A stretch of 64,000 bases of DNA. Origin: Shewanella frigidimarina. Its GTDB lineage: Bacteria > Pseudomonadota > Gammaproteobacteria > Enterobacterales > Shewanellaceae. This document shows, piece by piece, positions 18,702-28,369 of the stretch. The notes below the pieces were generated by a model. That model did not search any database. It was not told the DNA's origin and saw only the letters and a program-made list of their open reading frames with translations. The DNA lies in NCBI RefSeq assembly GCF_003797125.1, contig NZ_RKKE01000007.1:62001-126000 (forward strand). The letters are read 5' to 3'. Position numbers and translations under genes: made by a program. Each line of letters opens with the position of its first letter. The stretch's first letter is position 1.

Positions 18702-20357
18702 ATGGAAAATTTAATTAAAACTCCTGTTGAGATGTTGTCTCATTGGGTAGATACGCAAGGTGACAAAGTTTACCTTCGCCAGCCAATTGGCGGTAAATAT
18801 GTTGATTTCACATGGCGTGAAGTGCAGCAGAAGATGCAACAAATTGCAGGTTCACTGCGTCATTTGGGTTTAGAGCGGGGCGACAAAATTGCTGTATTGT
18901 CGAAAAACTGTGCTGAGTGGTTTATTGTAGATTTAGCATTGATGTACGGTGGTTACATTAGTGTGCCTGTTTATCCAACTGCGAATGCCGAAACCATTCG
19001 TTATGTGCTTGAACATAGTGGTGCTAAAGCTATCTTTACCGGTAAGCTCGATCACTGGGCTGAACAAGAAGCCGCGGTTGGCGGTGAAATTCTCCGTTTA
19101 GCCATGCCATATGAAACAATGCCGGCTCAATACCATTGGGAACAGCTATTGAAGTTAGGACAACCGCTTGTTGATGAGCAGTTCCCAACTGCAGATCAAG
19201 TCATGACCCTGATTTACACCTCGGGTTCAACTGGCAAACCCAAAGGCGCGATTCAAACCTTTACCAGCTATGGTTGGGCGTGTGAAGCGGTTGTTCGTGA
19301 TTTACAAACTAACACTACTGACCGGCTACTATCTTACTTACCTCTGGCACACATTACCGAACGTGTGGCCATTGAAGGTTCGTCATTTTACTCTGGGGCA
19401 ACGGTTTCTTTTGTGGAAAGCCTCGATTCATTTGTTGATGATATTCAACGCTGTCGTCCAACGGTGTTTTTCTCGGTACCGCGTTTATGGACAGTATTCC
19501 AATTAAATATCATCAACAAAATTGGTGAGAAAAAACTCAAAACCTTACTCAAGTTACCTATTATTAGCACTATTGTTAAACGTAAAATTAAGAGCGGTTT
19601 AGGACTCGATCAATCTCGCTTAAACGGTTCTGGCTCTGCACCAATCCCACCATCTTTGATTGAATGGTATAACAACATTGGCATTGATATTTGTGAAGCA
19701 TGGGGCATGACCGAAAACTGTGCTTACTCGATAATCAATTACCCATTCAATGCCAAGAAGATAGGCACAGTTGGCCGTCCAGTTGAAGGATGCTTAGTCC
19801 GTCAAACTGAAGCAGGCGAATTATTAGTTAAAAGCCCTGGCTTGATGAGCGGCTATTACTTACAAGACGAAGCCACAGCAGCGGCATTTACTGAAGATGG
19901 TTTTTTCCACACTGGCGATTTGTGCGAAATTGACGCAGACGGTTACATCGACATTACCGGACGCGTTAAAGACAACTTCAAAACCTCAAAAGGTAAGTAT
20001 GTGGCTCCAGTGCCGATTGAACGTAAATTGGCTCAAGACACTCATGTAGATTTAATTTGTGTTATCGGTTCAGGTTTACCACATCCCATCGCGTTAGTGC
20101 AGCTTTCAGAAGGTTCAAAACTTCAGCCACGCGAAGAAGTAAGAACATCATTAAAAGAGACTCTCGATGGTGTTAATCCACATTTAGAGTCACACGAACA
20201 TGTTGATGCCATCATCGTCGTCAATGATGAGTGGACCATTGAGAATGATGTGTTAACTCCGACGTTAAAAATTAAACGTCATGTACTGGAAAAAGCTTTT
20301 ACCGCCAAAGTAGACGGTGTTCGCGGCGCCAAAGTACGTTGGGAAGACGAGTTGTAA
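18702..20357 (+). CDS. AMP-forming long-chain acyl-CoA synthetase-like protein
   Basis: The chosen start (ATG 18702, GGA eight bases upstream) gives 551 residues beginning MENLIKTPVEML. Longer in-frame starts at 18579 and 18690 are less well supported. The ATP-binding motif is YTSGSTGKPKG at 172-182. Further adenylation motifs are EAWGMTENC and FHTGDLCEIDADGYIDITGR, then KGKYVAP. The layout fits the eukaryotic-like long-chain ligases (COG1022) rather than classical FadD. It activates a carboxylate, probably a fatty acid, to its CoA thioester. It is monocistronic, between two terminators. Confidence 0.82.
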   Translation: MENLIKTPVEMLSHWVDTQGDKVYLRQPIGGKYVDFTWREVQQKMQQIAGSLRHLGLERGDKIAVLSKNCAEWFIVDLALMYGGYISVPVYPTANAETIRYVLEHSGAKAIFTGKLDHWAEQEAAVGGEILRLAMPYETMPAQYHWEQLLKLGQPLVDEQFPTADQVMTLIYTSGSTGKPKGAIQTFTSYGWACEAVVRDLQTNTTDRLLSYLPLAHITERVAIEGSSFYSGATVSFVESLDSFVDDIQRCRPTVFFSVPRLWTVFQLNIINKIGEKKLKTLLKLPIISTIVKRKIKSGLGLDQSRLNGSGSAPIPPSLIEWYNNIGIDICEAWGMTENCAYSIINYPFNAKKIGTVGRPVEGCLVRQTEAGELLVKSPGLMSGYYLQDEATAAAFTEDGFFHTGDLCEIDADGYIDITGRVKDNFKTSKGKYVAPVPIERKLAQDTHVDLICVIGSGLPHPIALVQLSEGSKLQPREEVRTSLKETLDGVNPHLESHEHVDAIIVVNDEWTIENDVLTPTLKIKRHVLEKAFTAKVDGVRGAKVRWEDEL

Positions 20358-20384
20358 TAATCAGCTAACGATTATCTATCTTCA

Positions 20385-20416
20385 AAAAATACACGCAATA
20401 TGCGTGTATTTTTTTG
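20385..20416 (+). terminator. terminator after the acyl-CoA synthetase gene
   Basis: The stem AAATACACGCA / TGCGTGTATTT with a three-base ATA loop is followed by a T-run. It begins about 30 bases past the stop codon. Confidence 0.88.
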
Positions 20417-20497
20417 ACATATTCTGTCAATATACCCGCCATTAACTATGCAGCGTTAACAATATCGTTGTACACCATTTATTAGGCAGAAACTCGA

Positions 20498-21427
20498 ATG
20501 TTCATTGCGTTATCCATTATCGGCGGTTTTATTATTTTAACCATTGGCGCTGAAGCACTTGTGCGCGGAGCCAGTGCCGTAGCGCTGCGATTGGGCATTG
20601 CCCCACTTATTATTGGCTTAACCATTGTGGCATTTGGTACCAGCGCCCCTGAATTAGCCGTTAGCGTTAAATCAGCATTAGCAGGCAATCCAGGTATAGC
20701 CTTAGGTAATGTCGTCGGCTCCAACATTGTCAACATTGGTTTAATTCTAGCTATCACCGCTCTTATTCGCCCTATTACAGTGCAATCTCAAATGGTGAAA
20801 CGCGACATCCCTATAATGATTGCTGCTTCGGTATTAATGTGGTTTTTGCTGCTTGATGGTGAAGTGAGCTTTATCGACGGTGCCATTTTATTCAGCGCGC
20901 TTGTTGGCTATTTAGTTTTTAGTTATGTCAGTGCCAAAAATAATCCAGAAGACCTGGATGTTGATGCCAGCCCGCAGCACCCTGGCTTATCCATCGCATT
21001 AATTATTGCAGGTATCGCGATGTTAGTTGGTGGTGGCATATTATTTGTTGATGGTGCAGTCGATTTAGCCAAACAGTTTGGCATTAGCGAAGTCATTATC
21101 GGCTTAACCATTGTGGCTATTGGCACCAGTATGCCAGAGCTTGTCACCTCGGTGATGGCAGCTCTTAAAGGGCAAAGCGACATTGCCATCGGTAACGTTG
21201 TAGGTTCAAATATTTTCAACGTACTCGGTATTTTAGGCGCAACAGCATTAATCCACCCTGTTTCCGCAGCCGGATTTAACGAAATCGATTTTATCGCCAT
21301 GTTGATCTTCGCGTTCATGGTATTACCGTTTGCTTGGAGTGGCTTACGTATTGGTCGTCGTGAAGGTAGTGTTCTGTTAGCTGGTTACCTTGGCTACACC
21401 AGTTACTTGGTGATGCAAGTGGTTTAA
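20498..21427 (+). CDS. CaCA-family sodium/calcium (cation/H+) exchanger, YrbG type
   Basis: The product has 309 residues and about ten membrane helices in two inverted repeats. Each repeat carries the ion-binding alpha motif: [11 protein letters not shown] with [12 protein letters not shown] in the first, [11 protein letters not shown] with [13 protein letters not shown] in the second. The acidic residues of both GTSxPE motifs are intact. It moves Ca2+ or K+ against Na+ or H+ across the inner membrane; the exact ion pair is not readable. It is monocistronic with a terminator behind it. Confidence 0.9.
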   Translation: MFIALSIIGGFIILTIGAEALVRGASAVALRLGIAPLIIGLTIVAFGTSAPELAVSVKSALAGNPGIALGNVVGSNIVNIGLILAITALIRPITVQSQMVKRDIPIMIAASVLMWFLLLDGEVSFIDGAILFSALVGYLVFSYVSAKNNPEDLDVDASPQHPGLSIALIIAGIAMLVGGGILFVDGAVDLAKQFGISEVIIGLTIVAIGTSMPELVTSVMAALKGQSDIAIGNVVGSNIFNVLGILGATALIHPVSAAGFNEIDFIAMLIFAFMVLPFAWSGLRIGRREGSVLLAGYLGYTSYLVMQVV

Positions 21428-21451
21428 GTTAACGACAATATTACTCATACT

Positions 21452-21478
21452 AAGGCCGAATATTGATTCGGTCTTTTA
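21452..21478 (+). terminator. terminator after the exchanger gene
   Basis: The stem AAGGCCGAAT / ATTCGGTCTT with one G-T pair and an ATTG loop is followed by TTTATT. It begins 25 bases past the stop. Confidence 0.75.
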
Positions 21479-21529
21479 TTAACAAGTTCTGAAACTGCAC
21501 TCACATTTAAGATGTGCTGCTGAAAATAA

Positions 21530-21566
21530 ATGACATTTGTCATCTTCAATTGATGACCTTTGTGTC
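21530..21566. promoter_or_regulatory. tandem palindromic operator in front of the TPR/kinase/regulator genes
   Basis: ATGACATTTGTCAT at 21530-21543 is a perfect 6-bp inverted repeat around TT. A diverged copy, ATGACCTTTGTGTC, starts 23 bases further at 21553. Spacing of about two helical turns is typical of paired dimer sites for a response regulator. It lies about 80 bases before the TPR gene. Binding by the LuxR-type regulator encoded at 23496 is inference. Confidence 0.5.
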
Positions 21567-21646
21567 TAAGAATATCCTCCGTCTATCGCCATACTACACC
21601 TATCCCAACAACATATTGATTGGGGAAAACGTAAATGGAGATAGCC

Positions 21647-22327
21647 ATGAAAACTTTACTACTGATCACCAGCTTAACCTTAGTCAGCCACACTAGCTTT
21701 GCTAACATTAGCGATATTGATGCTGCAGCCAACACAATGAACATCACTGAACTTAGTCAATACAGTGAACAGGCTATTGATTATGAAAAAGCCTATGCTG
21801 ATTATCGCCTAGCCATTACAGCCAACATCATCGGCCAACGTCAACTCGCTACAGATTCATTAAACAATGCCCAGCACACACTAGAATCCCTTTTAGTCCA
21901 AGGTCCATCTGCAGACCAGCAAGCTCTACTTGCTGCGGTATACGGAATGCAAATCTCGTTTGATAATAGTAAAGGTACCGTATTAGGAATGAAAACGGCG
22001 CAATTACTGCAACAAGCAAACGATCTCGAACCTAATAATCCGCGAGTCAGCTTAGTGCGAGCAATTAATGCATTTTATACCCCAAGCCTATTTGGTGGCG
22101 GCCTCGACAAGTCGCAAACATTAGCAACCCAAGCAATTAGTCAATTTGAGCAGCCTTGTAACGAAATCTGTTGGGGACATGCAGAAGCCTATACTTGGCG
22201 CGGACTAGCGAAACAAGAACAAGGCGACTTAAAAGGGGCTTTACAAGATTGGCAAACCGCCATTGAGGTTGACCCTCAATATGGTTGGGCAACATATCTG
22301 TTAAACCAACAAACAGTAAAGCAGTAA
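21647..22327 (+). CDS. exported TPR-repeat protein of unknown function
   Basis: The chosen ATG has GGAG nine bases upstream and gives 226 residues starting with a signal peptide, MKTLLLITSLTLVSHTSFA, cleaved before NISD. The mature part is helical with TPR-like repeats (DYRLAITANIIGQRQLA, ANDLEPNNPRVSLVRAIN, GLAKQEQGDLKGALQDW). TPR arrays bind proteins; no enzyme motif is seen. The kinase and regulator genes follow after 77 bases. A periplasmic input or output partner of that two-component system is a reasonable inference. Confidence 0.65.
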   Translation: MKTLLLITSLTLVSHTSFANISDIDAAANTMNITELSQYSEQAIDYEKAYADYRLAITANIIGQRQLATDSLNNAQHTLESLLVQGPSADQQALLAAVYGMQISFDNSKGTVLGMKTAQLLQQANDLEPNNPRVSLVRAINAFYTPSLFGGGLDKSQTLATQAISQFEQPCNEICWGHAEAYTWRGLAKQEQGDLKGALQDWQTAIEVDPQYGWATYLLNQQTVKQ

Positions 22328-22404
22328 TCGACCAGTTTATTATTACTCGCATAGGTTTTAGTTAGCGCGCAGTTACTCTATGATTAACTGCGCTAGGAGG
22401 CACA

Positions 22405-23499
22405 ATGACATCTTGTTTATCATCTGATAATGAAAAAAGTTACGAGCAAAGAACCGCTTGGGTTTACCTCATAAACTTAGGTTTTTATTTTATTCCCTTG
22501 TATTTTATGGCCGGTCAATGGTTAAAGATTTCGATCGCGATCGGATTATTAGTGCCCTTTATTATTGGTTATTTCTGGGCTTATAACAGTAGCAAAGAGC
22601 AAGCTCTCAAACCCATTGGGTTAATGTTTCTGTCAGCCATAGCGTCGTCATTCGTCACCAGTGGTGCAATATCACTATTCAGCTTTTGCTGTTTTTTTAT
22701 TGGTTTTTTCTACTCGCTTCGCACTGCAATATTGAGTTTTATCGGACTGAGCATTTTGCTTTTAGTCATCGATATTAGCATGGGTTACTCAGGCTACTTT
22801 TTTACTTTTTATGGTATGGGAATTTGTTTAGGGGTGGGAGTGTTTGGTGTGATTGAACAAAATCGCCAACGAATAAAACGCCAGCAACAACAATCAAAAG
22901 ATGAAGTCGCCAATTTAGCCACCGCATTAGAGCGCGAGCGTATTGGTCGCGATTTACATGATGTTATGGGACATCACTTAGCCGCAATCGCCTTAAAAGC
23001 TGAACTGGCAGACAAGCTCATTGCCTCAGGTAAAATCGACCAAGCGCAACAGCAAATTCATCAAGTGAGCGTGATAACTCGAGACTGTTTAAGCCAAATT
23101 CGCCACACGGTATCGGGCTATAAACATCAAGGGTTAACCCAAATGTTAAACACCTTAGCCAATACGTTAAGAGATAACGCTATTGCTGTCAGCATAGAAG
23201 GCACATTCCCTAAACTCAGTGAACTCATGGAATCGCAAATCAGCTTGCTGCTAACTGAGTTGATTAATAACACCATAAAACACAGCCAAGCGACACATTG
23301 CACCTTGTGTATTGAAACAAGTCAAGACTGGCTCAAACTCAACTTTATCGAGAATGTGCCGGTTAAAACCATCACCAAAGGCAACGGATTAACAGGCATT
23401 CAAGAGCGAATAACCTTGTTACATGGCACAATCGACTATCAATTGATTCCCCATTATAAAGTGAGTATCAAATTGCCACTAAGTGAGTCCGTTAGATGA
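22405..23499 (+). CDS. sensor histidine kinase of the HisKA_3 / DesK-NarX class
   Basis: The product has 364 residues, with AGGAGG ahead of the ATG. The N-terminal 150 residues are about five or six membrane helices without a large periplasmic loop, a layout shared with DesK-type membrane-state sensors. A short coiled coil leads to the HisKA_3 box ERIGRDLHDVMGHHL with the phospho-acceptor His near 185. The ATPase part has TELINNTIKHSQAT (N box) and GNGLTGIQERI (G box). It overlaps the regulator gene by four bases. The signal is unknown. Confidence 0.88.
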   Translation: MTSCLSSDNEKSYEQRTAWVYLINLGFYFIPLYFMAGQWLKISIAIGLLVPFIIGYFWAYNSSKEQALKPIGLMFLSAIASSFVTSGAISLFSFCCFFIGFFYSLRTAILSFIGLSILLLVIDISMGYSGYFFTFYGMGICLGVGVFGVIEQNRQRIKRQQQQSKDEVANLATALERERIGRDLHDVMGHHLAAIALKAELADKLIASGKIDQAQQQIHQVSVITRDCLSQIRHTVSGYKHQGLTQMLNTLANTLRDNAIAVSIEGTFPKLSELMESQISLLLTELINNTIKHSQATHCTLCIETSQDWLKLNFIENVPVKTITKGNGLTGIQERITLLHGTIDYQLIPHYKVSIKLPLSESVR

Positions 23500-24104
23500 A
23501 AATTCTATTAGCCGAAGATCAAGCTATGGTAAGAGGCGCCCTCGCCGCGTTGCTCACATTAGCGTGTGATAGCCTAAATGAAATAGAGATTGTCGAAGTC
23601 GAAGACGGCGATAAAGCGATGCAACAACTTAAAACAGATTCATTTGACCTGTTACTTACCGACATTGAAATGCCGGGTAAATCAGGTTTAGAGCTGAGCC
23701 AATGGTTACAACAACAGCGCAGCCAGACCAAAGTGATTATTTTGACCACCTTTGGCCGAGCCGGTTATATCAAACGAGCATTAGAATACGGTGTCGGTGG
23801 TTTTTTATTAAAAGACGCACCGTCTGAAGACTTAATTAATGCGATTAAACAAGTGATGGCGGGTAAACGAGTTATCGATCCAGAATTAGCGTTCACCGCT
23901 ATTGGTGAAATAGATCCTCTCAACGACAAAGAAAGACGTGCATTGCGCCTAGCAAGCGAAGGCTTATCAACTAGCGATATTGCCAGTCAGTTGTTTATTG
24001 CAGAAGGCACAGTACGAAACTATTTGTCAGAAGCCATTAGTAAACTCAATGCCAGTAACCGAATTGATGCAGCCAGAATAGCCAAGCAAAAGGGTTGGTT
24101 GTAA
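23496..24104 (+). CDS. response regulator, NarL/LuxR (DesR-like) family
   Basis: The product has 202 residues. The receiver domain has the acidic pair in LAEDQ, phospho-acceptor Asp56 in LLLTDIEMPG, and the conserved lysine in LLKDAPSEDL. The C-terminal LuxR-type helix-turn-helix reads RALRLASEGLSTSDIASQLFIAEGTVRNYLSEAISKL (about 148-184). It is the cognate partner of the overlapping kinase gene. It probably binds paired palindromes such as those at 21530. Confidence 0.9.
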   Translation: MKILLAEDQAMVRGALAALLTLACDSLNEIEIVEVEDGDKAMQQLKTDSFDLLLTDIEMPGKSGLELSQWLQQQRSQTKVIILTTFGRAGYIKRALEYGVGGFLLKDAPSEDLINAIKQVMAGKRVIDPELAFTAIGEIDPLNDKERRALRLASEGLSTSDIASQLFIAEGTVRNYLSEAISKLNASNRIDAARIAKQKGWL

Positions 24105-24244
24105 TTAGTGGCTTAATATTGCCTTGTATTCAAAGTCTGCTAAGATACCTTAAACATCTGTATATAATTACAGTGATTTGAGATTGATAGCTTGAAATCA
24201 CTATGGTTTTTACATCTTTGACAATCAATTTAGGTGAGCACAAT

Positions 24245-26320
24245 TTGCTACCACTGGATCTTGTTCCGATCACCGACCTTAAAGGCGTTGCTAAAAAGGT
24301 TGCGGAAAAACTGGCTAAGTTAGGTATTAAAACAGTACAAGACGTACTGTTTCATTTACCGCTGCGTTATGAAGACCGTACGCAAATCCATCCTATTGCC
24401 GCATTACCTCCTGGCAGTTATGGCACCATCGAAGCAGAAATTCAGTCGACTCAAATCATGCAAGGTCGGCGGCGCATGTTAGTGTGTAATGTGCACGATC
24501 ACAGCGGAATGATGAGCCTGCGATTTTTTAATTTTTCTATGGCACAACGTAACGCCATGGAAAATGGAGCCAGCATTCGGGCTTACGGTGAAATACGCCG
24601 CGGCAATCATCATAAAGAAATTGTTCACCCGGAATATCAAATTATTCATCCTGGTGAATCCGTCACATTAAGCGACACGCTGACGCCTATTTACCCGACA
24701 ACTGAAGGGGTAAAACAAGCCAGTTGGATAAAATTGACCGAGCAAGCCTTGGCAATGTTAGACCAAGGTGGATTACCCGAGTTACTTCCCAGTGCATTAC
24801 AACCAAACAATATTAGCCTGCGTGATGCGCTGCATATTTTGCACCGTCCCCATAGCTCGGTGTCTCCTTTTGAATTAGAGCAAGGTCAACACCCTGCACA
24901 GCAAAGATTAATCCAAGAAGAACTACTGGCTCATAATTTGAGCATGTTGCAACTGCGCCAGCGCAGTAATCAAGATGCCGCAGTGCCAATGCCTGCTACA
25001 GGACAATTGTTAAGCCCTTTTTTAGCGCAACTGCCGTTTAAGCCAACGGGAGCACAACAAAGAGTTGTCGCCGAAATCAACCAAGATCTTCAGCATCCAA
25101 CCCCCATGATGCGTTTAGTTCAAGGCGACGTAGGTTCAGGTAAAACCTTGGTGGCGGCACTGGCGGCATTACAAGCAATTGAAAACGGTTACCAAGTAGC
25201 CATGATGGCCCCTACTGAATTATTGGCTGAACAGCACGCAGCTAATTTTGCTACTTGGTTTGAACCACTTGGGCTAAAAGTCGGCTGGCTGGCTGGTAAA
25301 CTAAAAGGCAAAGCGCGAGTTCAATCACTCGAAGATATCGCTTCTGGCGCAGCACAAATGGTCATTGGTACTCATGCGATATTTCAACAGGCGGTAGTGT
25401 TTAACAAGCTGGCTTTAATCATTATTGACGAACAACATCGTTTTGGTGTTCATCAACGCTTAGGGTTACGAGAAAAAGGCGTCAGCCAAGGTTTTCATCC
25501 ACACCAGTTAATCATGACAGCCACTCCTATCCCACGAACTTTAGCCATGACAGCTTATGCCGATTTAGACACCTCTGTCATTGACGAGCTTCCTCCAGGA
25601 CGTACACCGGTCACAACGGTTGCGATTGCCGATACCCGTCGTGAGCAAGTTATTGAGCGAGTTAAACAAGCAGCTTTACATGATAATCGCCAAGCTTATT
25701 GGGTATGTACCTTAATTGAAGAATCTGAGGTGCTTGAATGCCAAGCAGCTGAAGACACCGCAGCAGAACTCACCATAGCACTACCCGAGCTCAAAATTGG
25801 CTTAATCCATGGGCGAATGAAAAGCGCTGAAAAACAGACGATTATGGCGCAATTTAAAGCGGGAGAGTTGAACTTATTAGTCGCGACTACCGTCATAGAA
25901 GTCGGTGTAGACGTACCCAATGCCAGTTTAATGATAATCGAAAACCCTGAACGATTAGGCCTTGCACAGTTGCACCAATTAAGAGGCCGAGTCGGCCGAG
26001 GTGCTGTTGCGAGCCATTGTGTATTACTTTATAAAGCGCCATTGTCACAAACTGCCACAAAACGTTTAGGTGTGCTGCGCAACAGCAATGATGGCTTTGT
26101 AATTGCTCAGAAAGACTTAGAAATTAGAGGACCAGGCGAAGTGCTTGGCACCAAGCAAACCGGTTTGGCAGATCTTAAAATCGCTGATCTTATCCGTGAT
26201 CAACATTTAATTGCACCAACCCAAAAATTGGCATCACACGTTTACCAGCAAGTGCCTCAAAACGTAGATGCTATCATTCAACGCTGGATAGGTGATAGAC
26301 AGCAATATGTCCAAGCTTAA
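24245..26320 (+). CDS. recG: ATP-dependent DNA helicase RecG
   Basis: A TTG at 24245 has AGGTGAG six bases upstream and gives 691 residues, close to E. coli RecG (693). An ATG at 24203 has no Shine-Dalgarno and would add 14 residues. The wedge/OB domain is N-terminal. Helicase motifs include Walker A GDVGSGKT, DEQHRFGVHQR, TATPIPRTLAMT and QLRGRVGRG. RecG remodels stalled replication forks and Holliday junctions. Confidence 0.95.
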   Translation: MLPLDLVPITDLKGVAKKVAEKLAKLGIKTVQDVLFHLPLRYEDRTQIHPIAALPPGSYGTIEAEIQSTQIMQGRRRMLVCNVHDHSGMMSLRFFNFSMAQRNAMENGASIRAYGEIRRGNHHKEIVHPEYQIIHPGESVTLSDTLTPIYPTTEGVKQASWIKLTEQALAMLDQGGLPELLPSALQPNNISLRDALHILHRPHSSVSPFELEQGQHPAQQRLIQEELLAHNLSMLQLRQRSNQDAAVPMPATGQLLSPFLAQLPFKPTGAQQRVVAEINQDLQHPTPMMRLVQGDVGSGKTLVAALAALQAIENGYQVAMMAPTELLAEQHAANFATWFEPLGLKVGWLAGKLKGKARVQSLEDIASGAAQMVIGTHAIFQQAVVFNKLALIIIDEQHRFGVHQRLGLREKGVSQGFHPHQLIMTATPIPRTLAMTAYADLDTSVIDELPPGRTPVTTVAIADTRREQVIERVKQAALHDNRQAYWVCTLIEESEVLECQAAEDTAAELTIALPELKIGLIHGRMKSAEKQTIMAQFKAGELNLLVATTVIEVGVDVPNASLMIIENPERLGLAQLHQLRGRVGRGAVASHCVLLYKAPLSQTATKRLGVLRNSNDGFVIAQKDLEIRGPGEVLGTKQTGLADLKIADLIRDQHLIAPTQKLASHVYQQVPQNVDAIIQRWIGDRQQYVQA

Positions 26321-26456
26321 ATAGATCTTAATATATTGTTCATTATCATCAGTTATCACTAGACAAGTCTGCTGAATATTGCAGAATGGATGTAGCAGAA
26401 TTTTTCGACTCCACCAAGATATTAGTATCGATTAGCAATAACCCCAAGGAATTGAA

Positions 26457-27341
26457 ATGCAAGTTAATGAAGAAGACCGAATTACCCCACAAGCCGCTGA
26501 AAAACCAGGGTCTAACATGTTATTAATCGCTATCGCGGTAATAGCCCTCTTAGGCGCAAGCAGTTATTTCTATTTTACCAGTGATGACGCTGAAGAATTT
26601 GAACCGGTTGTTATCACTCCAGTTGAGCTGCCAGAGTCAGTTCCTGAGACGCCAATAGAGCAAACGCCTATTGAAGAACCGCAAAACGTTACCACAACAG
26701 ATGTAGTCCCCACTGGCGAATCCGAGACAGCTACGGAAGCTGTAGTTGCAGAACCACTTCCTGCATTAGCTGAGTCTGATGATTTTGTTGAAGCAAAAAC
26801 ATTAGCTATAGCCAACGGTATGAAAATAGCGCCGATGATCTTGAAAAAAGACATTGCCCGCCAATTTGTGGTGTTTGTCGATAACCTAGCCCAAGGCGAT
26901 ATTGTGCGTAAAGCTAGCCCGTTAAAAGGCCCTGACACGCAATTTACCGTGAGTGAAATAACCAACAAAACATATCTTAATCCAGATGGTTATCATCGAT
27001 ATGATTTGTATGCCAATTTTATAGCAGGCTTGAGCGATAAAGATTTAGTCGCGACTTACACTGAGTTAAAACCACTATTTGCCGAAGCCTTTACTGAACT
27101 TGGTTACAGTGATATTGATTTTGATAAGCGTATGCAACAGGCTTTTAGCATGGTTGCTAGCGCGCCCATTATTGAAGACCCTATTGAGTTATCGTCAATC
27201 AGTGTTAACTATAAATATGTCGATCCTAACCTTGAAGCATTACCTAATGCCCAAAAGTTGTTGATCCGTATGGGGCCAGACAACACTCGAAAAATTAAAG
27301 AAGCTGTCAAAAAATTGCAGCAAAGCTTTGCGAACAAATAA
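26457..27341 (+). CDS. DUF3014 family membrane-anchored protein
   Basis: The product has 294 residues. A short cytoplasmic N-terminus is followed by one membrane helix at about 21-40 (MLLIAIAVIALLGASSYFYF), an acidic Pro/Thr/Glu-rich linker (about 45-105), and a globular helical domain (about 110-294), presumably periplasmic. The globular part, with VVFVDNLAQGDI and YHRYDLYANFIAGLSD, matches what I recall of DUF3014. No enzymatic motif is visible. It is followed by a terminator and stands alone. Confidence 0.7.
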   Translation: MQVNEEDRITPQAAEKPGSNMLLIAIAVIALLGASSYFYFTSDDAEEFEPVVITPVELPESVPETPIEQTPIEEPQNVTTTDVVPTGESETATEAVVAEPLPALAESDDFVEAKTLAIANGMKIAPMILKKDIARQFVVFVDNLAQGDIVRKASPLKGPDTQFTVSEITNKTYLNPDGYHRYDLYANFIAGLSDKDLVATYTELKPLFAEAFTELGYSDIDFDKRMQQAFSMVASAPIIEDPIELSSISVNYKYVDPNLEALPNAQKLLIRMGPDNTRKIKEAVKKLQQSFANK

Positions 27342-27387
27342 GCTTTACATCAAACGGTAAAGCTATTTTATTAAGCTAACAGCAATC

Positions 27388-27416
27388 AGCGCGACGTTTA
27401 CCGTCGCGCTTTTTTA
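27388..27416 (+). terminator. terminator after the DUF3014 gene
   Basis: A perfect nine-base GC-rich stem, AGCGCGACG / CGTCGCGCT, with a five-base loop is followed by a T-run. Confidence 0.92.
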
Positions 27417-27589
27417 TTTAATAGTCACTTTGTTGAATTAACCCTCAGCTATTAGGCTTTTTCGTCCACACGGCTTCTTATCGACATTCACTTCGGTGTA
27501 CAATTGGCAAGGTTAACGAATCGTCATTATGTAGATGATAATTGTTAACAATTAGATAAGGATAGCTAGGCAATTATAGAGGGAATGTA

Positions 27590-28369
27590 GTGCATTTAGA
27601 ATTTGAGCTTCTATCATGGGGCGCATGGTCGCCGGACTTTCAGACACCTGAAAGTTGGCTACAATGGCAACAGCCTAATGGCAATTTGGCGCCTAAGCCA
27701 GACTCACCGCCATTGGCTCACATTCCTGCCATGCAACGCCGTCGCTTTAGTCGCTTAACTAAAATGATGCTCACGGCCGCCTACCAATGCCAACCTGAGA
27801 ATAATTGCCGCAGTATTTTTTCATCTCGCCATGGAGAGCTCACGCGCACCTTGGGCTTACTCAAAGATATCACCCAACAACAAGCGTTATCGCCAATGGC
27901 TTTTAGTCAATCAGTGCACAATACTGCCAGTGGCATTTTCGGTATTGTTAATAACAATACCGCTTCGTCTACATCGATTGCCGCTGGTGAACAAACTCTC
28001 ACTCAGGCACTTATTGAAGCCTACGCGCAATTAGCGCAATCGCCACAACCTGTATTGGTTGTATTTGGTGATGACCCGGTTCCACCGGTATACAGTGAGT
28101 TTACTCACGAAGTCGAACTACCTTTGGCGTTAGGTTTGTACCTAGCACCATTTAATAGCAGTGCCCCACAAGCCAAAAATCAGCTTGCAGACACCACTTT
28201 ACAACACGATTCGGCTCAGCGAATGACCCTTAGCGTGTCCGATCATCCGCCCGAGCATCACAGTCAAAACAACATCTGCATGAGCGAGTTAATACACCAT
28301 ATTGCCAGTGCAAAACATATCCAAGGTAAATTGTGCCATTGGTATTGGTCGCTTGAACATCATGCCTAA
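27590..28369 (+). CDS. apeC: ketosynthase-like chain-length-factor protein of the aryl polyene cluster
   Basis: The GTG start has GAGGGA upstream. The 259-residue product resembles only the N-terminal half of a beta-ketoacyl synthase (Ketoacyl-synt_2 type). Where a ketosynthase has its active Cys, the segment reads STSIAAGEQTL, with no cysteine. Such Cys-less partners form heterodimers with the active KS and set chain length. It is the first of the 18 co-oriented genes. Position and type correspond to ApeC of enterobacterial aryl polyene clusters; the pairing with the KS at 41044 is inferred. Confidence 0.8.
   Translation: MHLEFELLSWGAWSPDFQTPESWLQWQQPNGNLAPKPDSPPLAHIPAMQRRRFSRLTKMMLTAAYQCQPENNCRSIFSSRHGELTRTLGLLKDITQQQALSPMAFSQSVHNTASGIFGIVNNNTASSTSIAAGEQTLTQALIEAYAQLAQSPQPVLVVFGDDPVPPVYSEFTHEVELPLALGLYLAPFNSSAPQAKNQLADTTLQHDSAQRMTLSVSDHPPEHHSQNNICMSELIHHIASAKHIQGKLCHWYWSLEHHA

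Noticed and set aside
20923-21318. Antisense open frame of 131 codons within the cation exchanger
   Set aside because: It mirrors the hydrophobic repeats of the true gene and has no supporting signals.
22405-24104. Naming the two-component system desK/desR
   Set aside because: Topology is DesK-like, but no desaturase gene is nearby and the regulator class is broad, so the name would over-claim.
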